From NCBI RefSeq assembly GCF_002835995.1, contig NZ_PJBZ01000060.1:1-50435 (forward strand): a DNA stretch of 50,435 nt, written 5' to 3'. Origin of the DNA: Psychromonas sp. Urea-02u-13. GTDB lineage: Bacteria; Pseudomonadota; Gammaproteobacteria; Enterobacterales; Psychromonadaceae. The notes under the pieces are model-generated. The model did not search any database, had not been told where the DNA came from, and worked only from the letters and a program-made list of their open reading frames with translations. Positions 37,748 to 47,300 of the stretch are shown here, piece after piece. The stretch's first letter is position 1. Each line of letters starts with the position of its first letter. A program made the translations under genes and the position numbers.

Positions 37748-38176
37748 TTAGATGTCTAAAACTTGTGGTTGCTGTGCAGAATGTTGATGCTCAGTACCAG
37801 CATAAACTTTCAACTTACGGTACATTGCGCGTCCAAGAGGACCTTTTGGCAGCATACCTTTAACAGCTTTCTCAATAACACGCTCTGGAGCACGTTGGAT
37901 AAGATCTTCAAAGTTAATCGCTTTGATTCCACCGATGAAACCTGTGTGGTGGTAGTAGATTTTACCTTTCGCTTTATTACCTGTAACAGTAATTTTCTCA
38001 GCATTTACAACGATGATGTAATCACCAGTGTCAACATGAGGAGTGTATTCTACTTTGTGTTTGCCACGTAGGCGAAGTGCGATTTCAGTAGCTAGACGGC
38101 CTAAAGTTTTACCTTCAGCATCAACTACAAACCATTCGCGTTTTACGTCAGCTGGTTTAGCAACAAATGTTTTCAT
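37748..38176 (-). CDS. rplM: 50S ribosomal protein L13
   Basis: 142 residues, exactly the E. coli length. L13 is an early-assembly protein of the large subunit. The signature [19 protein letters not shown] is at about 109-127. It heads the rplM-rpsI operon. Its leader is about 145 bases if the -10 at 38327-38332 is right, leaving room for the autoregulation known for L13 in E. coli. Confidence 0.99.
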   Translation of the reverse strand: MKTFVAKPADVKREWFVVDAEGKTLGRLATEIALRLRGKHKVEYTPHVDTGDYIIVVNAEKITVTGNKAKGKIYYHHTGFIGGIKAINFEDLIQRAPERVIEKAVKGMLPKGPLGRAMYRKLKVYAGTEHQHSAQQPQVLDI

Positions 38177-38326
38177 TAAGTTATACCCAAATTAATGATT
38201 TAAAAAAATATGATAAGCAAATTGCTCATCAAAAATGTGTTTTTGCCTTTTGTATCCCTTCGAATACGTCAAGCGTAATCAAATCCACCATATAAATTTT
38301 GGGGTGTGGATAAGGTGGGCGGCGAG

Positions 38327-38332
38327 ATTATA
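38327..38332 (-). promoter_or_regulatory. candidate -10 of the rplM-rpsI promoter
   Basis: On the minus strand TATAAT is followed by the GC-rich CTCGCCGCCC, a discriminator type typical of growth-rate-controlled ribosomal genes. The -35 region is a poor match, so this is tentative. Confidence 0.45.
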
Positions 38333-38418
38333 CAGAAAATAGAGGTATAGATCACCTCTTTCTTACAAATAAATGTAAATATTTTTCATCGCCACTGTTA
38401 TTTCCCCGTTTTTAAAGT

Positions 38419-39528
38419 TTAAGCCTCAACATGGTGTGCATTTTGTAAGTATTCTTTGCTCTGCATTTCTAACAATCGAGATATACAGCGTTGAAACTCA
38501 AACGCTAATTGGTGGCCTGAATATAAACTATAAACATCCACTTCAGCGGAGATAATAACCACCACATGGTGATTATAAAACTCATCGATCATGGCAATAA
38601 AGCGTCTTGCCATATCATTTTTTTGCACACTCATTTGTGGTACATCGGTTAAAATAATAGTCCGATAAACAATCGCCAACTCAATATAATCGGCAACTGC
38701 ACGTGGCCCATCACATAAACTTGCACAGCTAATTAACAGGGTATCCACACTATAAGCCGTGGTTTGGATTTCGCGGCCGTTAACATTTAAGGGCTTATTA
38801 TAGGTTTTATCCGCACAAGCCAAACTCTCAAACGTATGACTAACCAAGGTTTTTGCCTCGTCATCAAGTGGGAAATGATAGATTTCTGTTTCAATCAGTC
38901 TGTCTAAACGGTAATCCTTACCACCATCTAAATTGTAAACTTCACAGTTTGATTCAATTAAATCAATGGCAGGTAAGAAACGTGCACGTTGCAAACCATT
39001 TTTATACAGATCCGAGGGCTGGATATTTGAGGTCGCGACTAAAATAACCCCTTCAGCAAACAGCGCTTCAAACATACCCGCAAGAATCATGGCATCGGTA
39101 ATATCATCAACAAAAAATTCATCGAAGCAGATAATGTCAGATTCACTGGCAAATTTTTTTGCAATTTTAACCAAGGGATTTTTTTGCCCTGAAAGTAAAC
39201 CTAACTCTTTATGAACACGTAACATAAAATGGTGGAAATGCAGACGAGATTTTCTTTCTGTATCAAGGCTATGGAAAAACAGATCCATCAAATAGGTTTT
39301 TCCTCGGCCAACACCACCGTAAAAATAAAGCCCTTTAATATCTGCCGTTTTGGCTTGCTCACGTTTAAAAAGGCGTGACATTAACCCCGTTTTGGGTTTT
39401 GCTGTGGCACACTTTGTTTGTAAATCGTCGTACAAACGTTGCAAGTATTGAATAGCTTGTGCTTGAGAATCATCAGCAAAGAAGTTTGGTTTTTGTAGAT
39501 CGGCTTGATACAGAGATAAAGGGGTCAC
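38419..39528 (-). CDS. zapE: cell division protein ZapE (AFG1-like ATPase)
   Basis: 369 residues (E. coli ZapE 375). A P-loop ATPase that associates with the Z ring and is needed when division is stressed. Walker A GGVGRGKT is at 71-78, Walker B IICFDEFFVDD at about 133-143, and an arginine-rich sensor region follows. It is upstream of rplM on the same strand. It is divergent from degQ, as in many relatives, but the small zapG gene usually found between them is absent. Confidence 0.96.
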   Translation of the reverse strand: MTPLSLYQADLQKPNFFADDSQAQAIQYLQRLYDDLQTKCATAKPKTGLMSRLFKREQAKTADIKGLYFYGGVGRGKTYLMDLFFHSLDTERKSRLHFHHFMLRVHKELGLLSGQKNPLVKIAKKFASESDIICFDEFFVDDITDAMILAGMFEALFAEGVILVATSNIQPSDLYKNGLQRARFLPAIDLIESNCEVYNLDGGKDYRLDRLIETEIYHFPLDDEAKTLVSHTFESLACADKTYNKPLNVNGREIQTTAYSVDTLLISCASLCDGPRAVADYIELAIVYRTIILTDVPQMSVQKNDMARRFIAMIDEFYNHHVVVIISAEVDVYSLYSGHQLAFEFQRCISRLLEMQSKEYLQNAHHVEA

Positions 39529-39697
39529 AGGTCGTATCGCTCGTTAGAAATAAAGCGCTATTTTGAAAGGATTTAACGCTAACTGCAAACTATTCGTTAA
39601 CCTTTTGTTAACAAGTGAGCGCGATCACTATTTTAGAGAACTTTTAGCAACGGTTTCGGTCAATACTACTTAGGTGCTATCTATTAAGGAAGAAGCT

Positions 39698-41056
39698 ATG
39701 AAAAAAACACTGACTCATCTGGTACTGCTATTAAGCGTATTAAGCTTTCAACAAACGGCATCAGCGGCCTTGCCCTTTTTCTCTGATGATAAACCTACCC
39801 TTGCCCCTTTGATTGAAAAGGTGAGCCCTGCCGTGGTTAATATTTCAGTTTCGGGTAATCAGCATGATCAGTCATCGATGGATGACCTGTTTGAATTTTT
39901 TAAACAGCAACGCCCTGACTTACCAGAGCAAAACTTTGTTGGTTTAGGCTCGGGTGTCATCATTGATGCTAAAAATGGCTATATCATCACCAATCACCAT
40001 GTCATTGATAACGCCGATGAGATAAAAGTAGAACTCAAATCCGGTAAGATTTTAAACGCGACTATTATCGGACAAGATAAACAAAGTGATATTGCGCTAT
40101 TAAAAGTAGATACCAGCAGCAACAAAAAAGTTAAATTGACCGAAATCGACTTTGCAGATTCAGACAAGTTACGTGTGGGTGATTTTGCCATCGCCATTGG
40201 CAATCCCTTTGGATTAGGCCAAACAGTGACATCGGGCATTGTCAGCGCGCTCGGACGCAGTGGCCTCAACCTTGAAAACCTCGAAAACTTCATTCAAACC
40301 GATGCTGCGATTAACAGCGGTAACTCCGGTGGCGCACTGGTTAATTTAGAGGGCCAGTTAATTGGTATTAATACCGCTATTCTTGGTCCTAATGGTGGCA
40401 GTATCGGCATTGGTTTTGCCATTCCTGCAAATATGATTAAAAACTTAGTTGAACAGTTAATTGAGCACGGTGAAGTTCGCCGTGGCGTTTTAGGCGTACG
40501 TGGGGGAGAAATAACACCCGAATTAGCCACCAACTTTGATTTAGATTCACAGCACGGCGCCTTTGTTTATCAGGTTAATACTGGCTCAGCGGCCGAAGAG
40601 GCAGGCATTAAAGCAGGCGATGTTATCGTTGCGGTTAATAATAAAAAAATTAAAAGTTTTGCTGAGTTGCGCGCTAAAGTTGGCACGTTAGGCAGTGGTA
40701 AAAAAATGAAACTGACGATTATTCGAGATGGCAAACAATTAACACGCACCGCAGTGCTAAAAGCCCCGAAGCAAAATGCGCAAAAAAAGTTGCCACAAAC
40801 GACCACTCTACACCCTGCATTATCAGGTGCAGAATTAACCAATACGCCAAATAACAAAGGTGTCAACATAACGCATATAAAAGCAAATTCAATGGCAGAA
40901 CGTTATGGATTACAACGCGCTGATATTATTATTGGTATCAATAAAACCGACATTAAAAACCTTGATGAACTACAGAAAAAGCTAACTTCCCCCCCTTCTA
41001 TGATCGCTTTAAATATCAAACGAGGCGATCAAACCTTATATCTCATCTTAGAGTAA
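39698..41056 (+). CDS. degQ: periplasmic serine endoprotease DegQ/DegP family
   Basis: 452 residues from the ATG at 39698, which has AAGGAAG upstream; an ATG at 39674 lacks a site. A signal peptide ends at ASA (residue 23). The catalytic triad is His101 (NHHVID), Asp131 (SDIALL) and Ser210 (GNSGGAL). Two PDZ domains follow (about 255-345 and 370-450), the second with NITHIKANSMAERYGLQ. It degrades misfolded envelope proteins. The length suits DegQ rather than the longer DegP or single-PDZ DegS, and no degS follows. Confidence 0.95.
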   Translation: MKKTLTHLVLLLSVLSFQQTASAALPFFSDDKPTLAPLIEKVSPAVVNISVSGNQHDQSSMDDLFEFFKQQRPDLPEQNFVGLGSGVIIDAKNGYIITNHHVIDNADEIKVELKSGKILNATIIGQDKQSDIALLKVDTSSNKKVKLTEIDFADSDKLRVGDFAIAIGNPFGLGQTVTSGIVSALGRSGLNLENLENFIQTDAAINSGNSGGALVNLEGQLIGINTAILGPNGGSIGIGFAIPANMIKNLVEQLIEHGEVRRGVLGVRGGEITPELATNFDLDSQHGAFVYQVNTGSAAEEAGIKAGDVIVAVNNKKIKSFAELRAKVGTLGSGKKMKLTIIRDGKQLTRTAVLKAPKQNAQKKLPQTTTLHPALSGAELTNTPNNKGVNITHIKANSMAERYGLQRADIIIGINKTDIKNLDELQKKLTSPPSMIALNIKRGDQTLYLILE

Positions 41057-41121
41057 GATGTTATTTAATCTTATATGCCTGAAAAGGTAATGAATTTTCA
41101 ATAATAAATGGAAAAAGCGAA

Positions 41122-41147
41122 GAAAAATGATCATAAATCATTTTTTC
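41122..41147 (+). terminator. AT-rich terminator-like hairpin after degQ
   Basis: GAAAAATGAT (41122-41131) pairs with ATCATTTTTTC (41137-41147, one extra T) around CATAA. The T-run is part of the stem. Moderately convincing. Confidence 0.6.
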
Positions 41148-41162
41148 TTCCTATTTTTCTTG

Positions 41163-41174
41163 TAAAATGTGCGC
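41163..41174 (+). promoter_or_regulatory. candidate pykF promoter -10 and discriminator
   Basis: TAAAAT followed directly by GTGCGC, identical over 13 bp (with the preceding G) to the sequence upstream of miaB at 21765-21777. The layout suits a -10 with GC-rich discriminator about 95 bp before pykF. No strong -35 is visible. Confidence 0.4.
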
Positions 41175-41257
41175 CATTGAATATGGATATCAAAAAGATT
41201 TAAAATTTTTTTATAAACTTGTAAGAAAACAACATAATCACTCTTGGAGAAAAGACG

Positions 41258-42667
41258 GTGAGAAAAACTAAAATAGTATGTACGATTGGTCCGAAATCAG
41301 AATCTAAAGAAATGTTAACTAAACTAGTTGAGAACGGCATGAATGTAATGCGTCTTAACTTCTCACACGGTGATTTTGCTGAGCACGGCGGCCGTATTAA
41401 TACTATTCGTGAAATTTGTGCTGAAACTGGCAAAAACGTAGCAATATTATTAGATACTAAAGGTCCAGAAATCCGTACTGTTAAATTAACAAACGGTGAT
41501 GACGTATTATTAACTGCTGGTCAAGAATTTACTCTTTCTACTGATCAAACTATCGTTGGTGATAACACTATCGTTGCAGTAACTTACGAAAACCTAACAA
41601 ACGACCTATCTGTTGGTAACACTGTTTTATTAGACGATGGTCTAATCGAAATGACAGTGAAAAGCATCACTGATACAAACGTTGTTTGTGAAGTAATGAA
41701 TACTGGTGAACTTGGCGAAAACAAAGGTGTTAACTTACCAGGTGTTAAAGTTCAACTTCCAGCTCTATCTCCTAAAGATAAAGGCGACCTTAAGTTTGGT
41801 TGTGAGCAACAAGTTGATTTCATCGCTGCATCATTCATTCGTAAGAAAGAAGACGTATTAGAAATCCGTGAGCTATTAAAAGCAAACGGCGGCGAAAAGA
41901 TCCAAATCATCTCTAAAATCGAAAACCAAGAAGGCGTTGATAATTTCGACGAAATCTTAGCTGTTTCTGACGCTATCATGGTTGCTCGTGGTGACTTAGG
42001 TGTTGAAATCGCTGTTGAAGAAGTAATCTTCGCACAGAAAATGATGATCGAAAAAGCTAACGCAGCGCGTAAGCCAGTAATCACAGCAACACAAATGCTT
42101 GATTCAATGATCAAAAACCCACGCCCTACACGTGCTGAAGCTGGTGATGTTGCAAACGCAATCATCGACGGAACAGACGCAGTAATGCTTTCTGGTGAAT
42201 CAGCTAAAGGTAAATACCCTGCAGAAGCTGTTGAAATCATGGCAACTATCTGTAAACGTACTGACCGTACTATCGCATCAAAAACTGATGAGAAAGAAAC
42301 GAACCTACGTATTACTGAGGCTGTATGTAGCGGCGCAGTAAACAACGCTGAACAACTTGATGCTAAATTAATCATCGTAGCAACAGGTGAAGGTAAGTCT
42401 GCACGTTCTTTACGTAAATACTTCCCATCAGCTCAAATTTTAGCACTTACAAGTAACCCTAAGACTCGCCAACAGTTAGCATTAACTAAAGGTGTTTCAG
42501 CTAAAGTTGTTGAACAGCAAGATTCTATCGAAGCGTTCTACAAATTAGGTATGGATTTTGCTAAAGAGCAAGGTTTAGTAGTAGCTGGCGACAAAGTTGT
42601 TATCGTTTCTGGTGCACTAGTTACATCTGGTACTACAAACACTTCTTCTGTACACGTTATTGCTTAA
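41258..42667 (+). CDS. pykF: pyruvate kinase, type I
   Basis: 469 residues (E. coli PykF 470). It converts phosphoenolpyruvate and ADP to pyruvate and ATP. The start is a GTG with GGAGA 9 bases upstream; [12 protein letters not shown] aligns with the E. coli N-terminus, so no ATG start is missing. Conserved segments include [21 protein letters not shown] and the catalytic-lysine region [24 protein letters not shown] and SGTTNT lie at the ends of the barrel and effector domain. Type I (fructose-1,6-bisphosphate activated) is inferred from similarity. Confidence 0.97.
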   Translation: MRKTKIVCTIGPKSESKEMLTKLVENGMNVMRLNFSHGDFAEHGGRINTIREICAETGKNVAILLDTKGPEIRTVKLTNGDDVLLTAGQEFTLSTDQTIVGDNTIVAVTYENLTNDLSVGNTVLLDDGLIEMTVKSITDTNVVCEVMNTGELGENKGVNLPGVKVQLPALSPKDKGDLKFGCEQQVDFIAASFIRKKEDVLEIRELLKANGGEKIQIISKIENQEGVDNFDEILAVSDAIMVARGDLGVEIAVEEVIFAQKMMIEKANAARKPVITATQMLDSMIKNPRPTRAEAGDVANAIIDGTDAVMLSGESAKGKYPAEAVEIMATICKRTDRTIASKTDEKETNLRITEAVCSGAVNNAEQLDAKLIIVATGEGKSARSLRKYFPSAQILALTSNPKTRQQLALTKGVSAKVVEQQDSIEAFYKLGMDFAKEQGLVVAGDKVVIVSGALVTSGTTNTSSVHVIA

Positions 42668-42700
42668 TAACTTTTAGCGCATAGCTAATCGGTTATTATA

Positions 42701-42727
42701 AGCACTGCTTCGGCGGTGCTTTTTTTT
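42701..42727 (+). terminator. terminator after pykF
   Basis: AGCACTGC pairs with GCGGTGCT (one T-G pair) around a TTCG tetraloop, followed by eight Ts. A textbook intrinsic terminator. Confidence 0.95.
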
Positions 42728-42845
42728 GTTTAAAATTTACGCTTCTCACTTTCGTTTTCACAAATCCTATCGAAACATCAGTCACTAATAGCCTTATTGC
42801 GCTATACTCCTCCTTTTCTTTTTTCGATTGATAGGGCCATAAAAG

Positions 42846-45116
42846 ATGAGTGAATCCTTAGATTTAAGCTTACAAGGTATCGAACAATTACCGCTGGCTA
42901 AATTTACTGAAGATGCCTACCTAAACTACTCCATGTACGTCATCATGGACAGGGCATTACCACATATTGGCGATGGCTTAAAACCGGTACAACGTCGTAT
43001 TATTTTTGCGATGTCTGAGCTAGGTTTATCGGCTACTTCTAAACATAAAAAATCAGCGCGTACCGTCGGTGACGTACTGGGTAAATACCATCCACATGGC
43101 GACAGTGCATGTTACGAAGCGATGGTATTAATGGCACAGCCCTTCTCATACCGTTACCCTTTGATTGATGGTCAAGGTAACTGGGGTGCGCCGGACGATC
43201 CAAAATCATTTGCTGCTATGCGTTATACCGAGTCGCGTTTATCTGCATTCTCTGAAGTATTACTCTCTGAAATTGGCCAAGGCACAACTGATTGGAAACC
43301 CAATTTCGATGGCACAATGAACGAGCCAGAGCTATTGCCTGCCCGTCTTCCACATATACTATTAAATGGTATTACCGGCATTGCCGTGGGTATGGCAACG
43401 GATGTTCCCCCGCATAATGCGCGTGAAGTCGCAAACGCTTGTCTGCACTTAATTGATAACCCTAAAGCCGATTTAGATCAAATCCTCGATATTGTTCAAG
43501 GCCCAGATTACCCAACAGAAGCTGAGATCATCACACCAAGACGTGAAATTAAAAAGATCTACGAAACCGGTCGAGGCAGTTTTAAAAGTCGTGCGGTTTA
43601 CACCATAGAGCAAGGTGAAATCGTCATCAGCGATTTACCACATCGTGTTTCTGGCGGTAAAATATTAAAAGAAATTGCGCGTCAGATGATCGACAAAAAG
43701 CTACCTATGGTGGCTGACCTACGCGATGAATCAGACCGAGAAAACCCAACACGTTTAGTGATTGTGCCACGCTCTAATCGTGTCGACATGGAAGCCTTGA
43801 TGCATCATTTATTTGCATCCACTGATTTAGAGGTTAACCACAAAGTTAACCTTAATATGATCGGGCTTGATAAACGTCCGCAGGTAAAAGGCTTAGTTAA
43901 AATCCTCACTGAATGGCTTGTTTATCGTAAACAAACCGTGCGTCGCCGTTTACAGTTTCGCCTCGATAAAATTGAAACACGCTTACATCTATTAGAAGGT
44001 TTATTAATCGCTTATCTAAATATCGATGAAGTGATTGAAATAATTCGTACTTTTGATGATGCTAAAGCAGAGTTAATCTCTCGCTTTAACCTTTCTGAAC
44101 GTCAAGCACATGCGATTTTAGAGATTAAACTACGCCAACTTGCCAAATTAGAAGAGATTCAAATTCGTGGTGAAATGGCAGAACTCAGCGAAGAACAGAA
44201 AAAGTTACTGCTTTTACTGGGCTCAGATCAACGTCTTAATACACTTATCAAGAAAGAGATTAAAGCCGACGCGCTGAAATACGGCGATGATAGACGTTCG
44301 CCATTAATAGAGCGCCTTGAAGCTAAAGCACTGACTGAAAAAGAATTAATGCCAAGTGAGTCTGTCACTATTGTGCTTTCTACACAGGGCTGGGTACGTT
44401 CAGCTAAAGGCCATGATGTTGATGCACAAGCGTTAAGTTATAAAGCCGGTGACGAATTTTTATGCCAAGCGATCGGTAAAAGTAACCAAAGCTGTATCTT
44501 TATCGATGCAACGGGCCGAGCTTACTCTCTGGATGCACATTCACTACCCTCTGCACGTTCGCAAGGCGAGCCATTAACAGGGCGCTTTAATCAAAATGAT
44601 AACGTCTCCTTTGTTAATATATTGATGGGTGAAGAAGACGATCGTTACATTATTAGTAGCGACCATGGTTACGGTTTTGTGGCAAAATTCAGCGATATCA
44701 ATAGTCGTAATAAAAATGGTAAAGCGCTGATCAACCTCAGTGAAAATGCATTATTAATGCCGGCACAAAAACTGACTACTAATGAAAACGATTTCTGTTT
44801 AAGCATTAGTAATGAAGGTCGTATGCTGGTTTTCCCTGTTAATAGCCTGCCTAACCTAAGTAAAGGTAAAGGCAATAAAATGATTAACATCATGGCAGCA
44901 AAAGCGACTAAGCGTGAAGAGTTTGTTACTATATTGAAAATCATCCCAGAAGATGGTGCTGTCACACTACATGCAGGTAAGCGTAAACTAACACTGAAAC
45001 CTGCTGATTTAGTGCCATATCAAGGTGAACGTGGCCGCCGTGGTAGCAAATTACCACGTGGATTACAGCGTGTTGATAAAGTTGAAGTCGTTACTGTTCC
45101 AGAAGAAGAGAATTAA
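42846..45116 (+). CDS. parC: DNA topoisomerase IV subunit A
   Basis: 756 residues (E. coli 752). With ParE it unlinks daughter chromosomes. The catalytic tyrosine is in [11 protein letters not shown]. The quinolone-resistance region reads [15 protein letters not shown], with the wild-type Ser and Glu. A beta-pinwheel C-terminal domain starts near residue 495. Similarity to E. coli ParC, and not GyrA, is clear across [19 protein letters not shown]. parE is not in the window. plsC follows after 2 bases. Confidence 0.98.
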   Translation: MSESLDLSLQGIEQLPLAKFTEDAYLNYSMYVIMDRALPHIGDGLKPVQRRIIFAMSELGLSATSKHKKSARTVGDVLGKYHPHGDSACYEAMVLMAQPFSYRYPLIDGQGNWGAPDDPKSFAAMRYTESRLSAFSEVLLSEIGQGTTDWKPNFDGTMNEPELLPARLPHILLNGITGIAVGMATDVPPHNAREVANACLHLIDNPKADLDQILDIVQGPDYPTEAEIITPRREIKKIYETGRGSFKSRAVYTIEQGEIVISDLPHRVSGGKILKEIARQMIDKKLPMVADLRDESDRENPTRLVIVPRSNRVDMEALMHHLFASTDLEVNHKVNLNMIGLDKRPQVKGLVKILTEWLVYRKQTVRRRLQFRLDKIETRLHLLEGLLIAYLNIDEVIEIIRTFDDAKAELISRFNLSERQAHAILEIKLRQLAKLEEIQIRGEMAELSEEQKKLLLLLGSDQRLNTLIKKEIKADALKYGDDRRSPLIERLEAKALTEKELMPSESVTIVLSTQGWVRSAKGHDVDAQALSYKAGDEFLCQAIGKSNQSCIFIDATGRAYSLDAHSLPSARSQGEPLTGRFNQNDNVSFVNILMGEEDDRYIISSDHGYGFVAKFSDINSRNKNGKALINLSENALLMPAQKLTTNENDFCLSISNEGRMLVFPVNSLPNLSKGKGNKMINIMAAKATKREEFVTILKIIPEDGAVTLHAGKRKLTLKPADLVPYQGERGRRGSKLPRGLQRVDKVEVVTVPEEEN

Positions 45117-45118
45117 AA

Positions 45119-45862
45119 ATGTTATTTATTATCCGTTCTATATTATTAACTTTTGCCGTTATATTAATGACGATTTACTCATTACTGTATTGTGCATTCA
45201 GCCCAAGAAATCCTAAAAACAATTATCACTTTGCGATTCTATTCAGCAAGATGGCATGTATTGTGGGTTTAAAAGTAACTTATCGTATTCCAGAAAGTGC
45301 TAAAAAAAATGGCTCTTGTGTTTACATTGCTAACCACCAAAACAATTACGATATGGTTACTACAACGGGCAGTGTACAACCCGGCACCGTTACCATTGGT
45401 AAAAAAAGCTTAGTGTGGATACCTTTCTTTGGCATAATCTATTGGTTAACGGGTAACATAATGATTAACCGTGAAGATAAAAAAAGCGCTAAAGAAACCA
45501 TTAAAGATGTGGTTGATCAGATGAGTGAAAAAGACTTGTCGGTGATGATATTTCCAGAAGGTACACGTAGCCGAGGCCGTGGTTTAATGGACTTTAAAAT
45601 GGGTGCTTTCCATACTGCGTTACAAGCTGGCGTAAACGTGGTGCCAACCATTGTTTCTAATACCCATGAACAGGTTAACTTGAACCGCTGGGATAATGGT
45701 GAAGTCATCGTTGAAGTATTAGAGCCTATTGATATCAGCCAATACAAAAAACGAGAAATTCGCCGTTTAATGAATGATGCACATGCGATCATGCTTGCTA
45801 AATATATACAACTCAATGACGAAGTGAAACGTCCAGATAATAATACAGACTGTTGCGGTTAA
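45119..45862 (+). CDS. plsC: 1-acylglycerol-3-phosphate O-acyltransferase
   Basis: 247 residues (E. coli 245). It makes phosphatidic acid at the inner membrane. Two N-terminal hydrophobic helices precede the HX4D motif NHQNNYD and the acceptor-binding FPEGTRSRGRG. The parC-plsC pairing is conserved in enterobacteria; here the two are 2 bases apart. Confidence 0.97.
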   Translation: MLFIIRSILLTFAVILMTIYSLLYCAFSPRNPKNNYHFAILFSKMACIVGLKVTYRIPESAKKNGSCVYIANHQNNYDMVTTTGSVQPGTVTIGKKSLVWIPFFGIIYWLTGNIMINREDKKSAKETIKDVVDQMSEKDLSVMIFPEGTRSRGRGLMDFKMGAFHTALQAGVNVVPTIVSNTHEQVNLNRWDNGEVIVEVLEPIDISQYKKREIRRLMNDAHAIMLAKYIQLNDEVKRPDNNTDCCG

Positions 45863-45872
45863 GGAACTAAAC

Positions 45873-46286
45873 ATGACTGAAGAAAATGTAAACCCAGAAG
45901 AATTAAACGAAGAAGCATTAAGCCAAGAAGAGCCAACTCAAGCTGAGCTACTTCAAGAACTTGCTGATGAAACACAGGATATTGTTGAAGCTATTTTAGA
46001 AGATGGCAGTAATCCTGATGCCATTTATATGATTGAACATCACATCTCATGTACTGACTTTGACCTATTAGAAAAAGCAGCGGTTGCTTGTTTTAAAAAA
46101 GGTTATGAAGTAACGGATCCTGAAGAGCTTGAACTAGAAGATGGTTCAATCATTTTAGCTTTTGACGTGGTGATTGAAATGAACCTTGATGAGCAGGCTA
46201 TTTTTGAAGATGTTGAAAAGTTATTTGTATTAACACAATCATTTGGTATTGATTACGATGGTTGGGGTACTTACCCAGAACAATAG
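45873..46286 (+). CDS. rraB: ribonuclease E inhibitor RraB
   Basis: 137 residues. RraB binds RNase E and alters which mRNAs it cleaves. The conserved body begins ETQDIVEAILEDGSNPDAIY and ends YDGWGTYPEQ, matching the E. coli protein, but the acidic C-terminal tail of E. coli RraB is missing and an acidic extension is at the N-terminus instead (residues 1-30). AAGGA lies upstream of the ATG. It ends 10 bases before the 23-unit heptamer array. Confidence 0.93.
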   Translation: MTEENVNPEELNEEALSQEEPTQAELLQELADETQDIVEAILEDGSNPDAIYMIEHHISCTDFDLLEKAAVACFKKGYEVTDPEELELEDGSIILAFDVVIEMNLDEQAIFEDVEKLFVLTQSFGIDYDGWGTYPEQ

Positions 46287-46295
46287 AGAGCGACG

Positions 46296-46456
46296 AGCTA
46301 TCAGCTATCAGCTATCAGCTATCAGCTAGAAGCTATCAGCTAGAAGCTACGAGCTACGAGCTACGAGCTACGAGCTACGAGCTATCAGCTACGAGCTATC
46401 AGCTACGAGCTATCAGCTACGAACTATCAGCTACGAGCTATCAGCTACGAGCTAGA
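46296..46456 (+). repeat. 23-unit heptamer array (AGCTATC / AGCTACG / AGCTAGA)
   Basis: 161 bp made of exactly 23 contiguous 7-bp units with core AGCTA and last two bases TC, CG or GA. Order: four TC, GA, TC, GA, five CG, then TC and CG alternating ten times (TC first, one unit mutated to AACTATC), and a final GA. A frame through it would give a 7-residue periodic peptide (SYQLSAT-like), which is a by-product and not a gene. A perfect terminator starts 5 bases later. Confidence 0.97.
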
Positions 46457-46460
46457 AACT

Positions 46461-46497
46461 AAAAGGCCCGATTAAGATAACTTAATCGGGCCTTTTT
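46461..46497. terminator. bidirectional terminator between rraB and DUF2750 gene
   Basis: A perfect 16-bp stem (46461-46476 with 46481-46496, core GGCCCGATTAAG/CTTAATCGGGCC) around ATAA, with A4 and T5 ends. It can serve rraB and the converging gene. Confidence 0.95.
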
Positions 46498-46519
46498 CAA
46501 TTCTATGCAGATGTTTTAA

Positions 46520-46912
46520 TTAGTGAACAACTTCATCATCGTTTTGGCTAACGGTTTGTGTTTTTTCTAACAATGAATTTTTTAATACCATCGCTTCAAT
46601 TTCAAGACCATATAGCTCTTCATCCCAGTTCACACCGGCAAATACTTTTTGAGATTGCATGCCATCAAGCCATGAGTCTAAAAACACACCTAATTCGATT
46701 GGCGTTACTTTGTAACTTGCCCATTCAGAATTTTGTAATTTTTTAGCTGCTTTTTCATCTGACCAAAAAAGGTAAACGGCTTCAGCATCACTATTGTCGT
46801 GTGCATGGCAATTTGCCCAACCTTCTGTTTCATCAAATAAACCAAATAAGACAAGGCTTTCACACACATCATCAACAAATTTTTCAGAGTTCTTTAAGTA
46901 TTGTTCTTTCAT
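46520..46912 (-). CDS. DUF2750 domain protein
   Basis: 130 residues. Family features include LFWSDEKAAKK, a central PIELGVFLDSWLDGM and VNWDEELYGLEIE. Such proteins are small, acidic, cytoplasmic and of unknown function. It is one base downstream of ubiK on the same strand and so probably cotranscribed. The symbol is left empty. Confidence 0.75.
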   Translation of the reverse strand: MKEQYLKNSEKFVDDVCESLVLFGLFDETEGWANCHAHDNSDAEAVYLFWSDEKAAKKLQNSEWASYKVTPIELGVFLDSWLDGMQSQKVFAGVNWDEELYGLEIEAMVLKNSLLEKTQTVSQNDDEVVH

Positions 46913-46913
46913 G

Positions 46914-47195
46914 TTATTTATCTGCTTCTTGTTTATCTAACGTTTCTGGTGATGATAATTTTTTTTCAAACTCAGCGAATTTCGCTTCCATCTCAGCGAG
47001 TTTTTCGCGAGTGCGTAATAACACATGTGTTTGCACATCAAACTCTTCACGGCTAACCATATCAAGTTTACCTAATTGAGCTTGCAATACCTGTTTGATT
47101 TTACGATCAACATCTTCGCCAAAACTTTTTACACCAGCGGGCATTACATCGCTGACCTGTTTTGCAATCTCTTCTAATTTTTTAGGGTTAAACAT
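46914..47195 (-). CDS. ubiK: ubiquinone biosynthesis accessory factor UbiK (BMFP family, formerly YqiC)
   Basis: 93 residues. UbiK helps assemble the ubiquinone-synthesis complex under aerobic conditions, with UbiJ. It is almost all helical: an N-terminal amphipathic helix ([15 protein letters not shown]) and a C-terminal coiled coil (about 60-85), the pattern of trimeric BMFP proteins. Two ATGs are adjacent; the second (47195) is 6 bases from AAGGAG and is preferred over the first (3 bases). Confidence 0.9.
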   Translation of the reverse strand: MFNPKKLEEIAKQVSDVMPAGVKSFGEDVDRKIKQVLQAQLGKLDMVSREEFDVQTHVLLRTREKLAEMEAKFAEFEKKLSSPETLDKQEADK

Positions 47196-47300
47196 CATAT
47201 GCTCCTTAAGTTTGAGGCCCTATTGTAAACGCACTCTTTGCTTATTTCTATGTTTTCACAGAAAAGAGTACTTAACCCTGTTATTTCACAAGTAAGCTCT

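Noticed and set aside
38341-38359. AGAGGT/ACCTCT inverted repeat as zapE terminator
   Set aside because: Only a 6-bp stem with an imperfect T-run on the minus strand; it may equally be part of the rplM promoter region.
46296-46456. CRISPR array
   Set aside because: Units are 7 bp and contiguous with no spacers, and no cas genes are present.
46262-46462. 66-codon open frame with 7-residue periodic peptide
   Set aside because: It is the translation of the heptamer array and overlaps the end of rraB; periodicity follows from a 7-bp unit, and no start signal exists.
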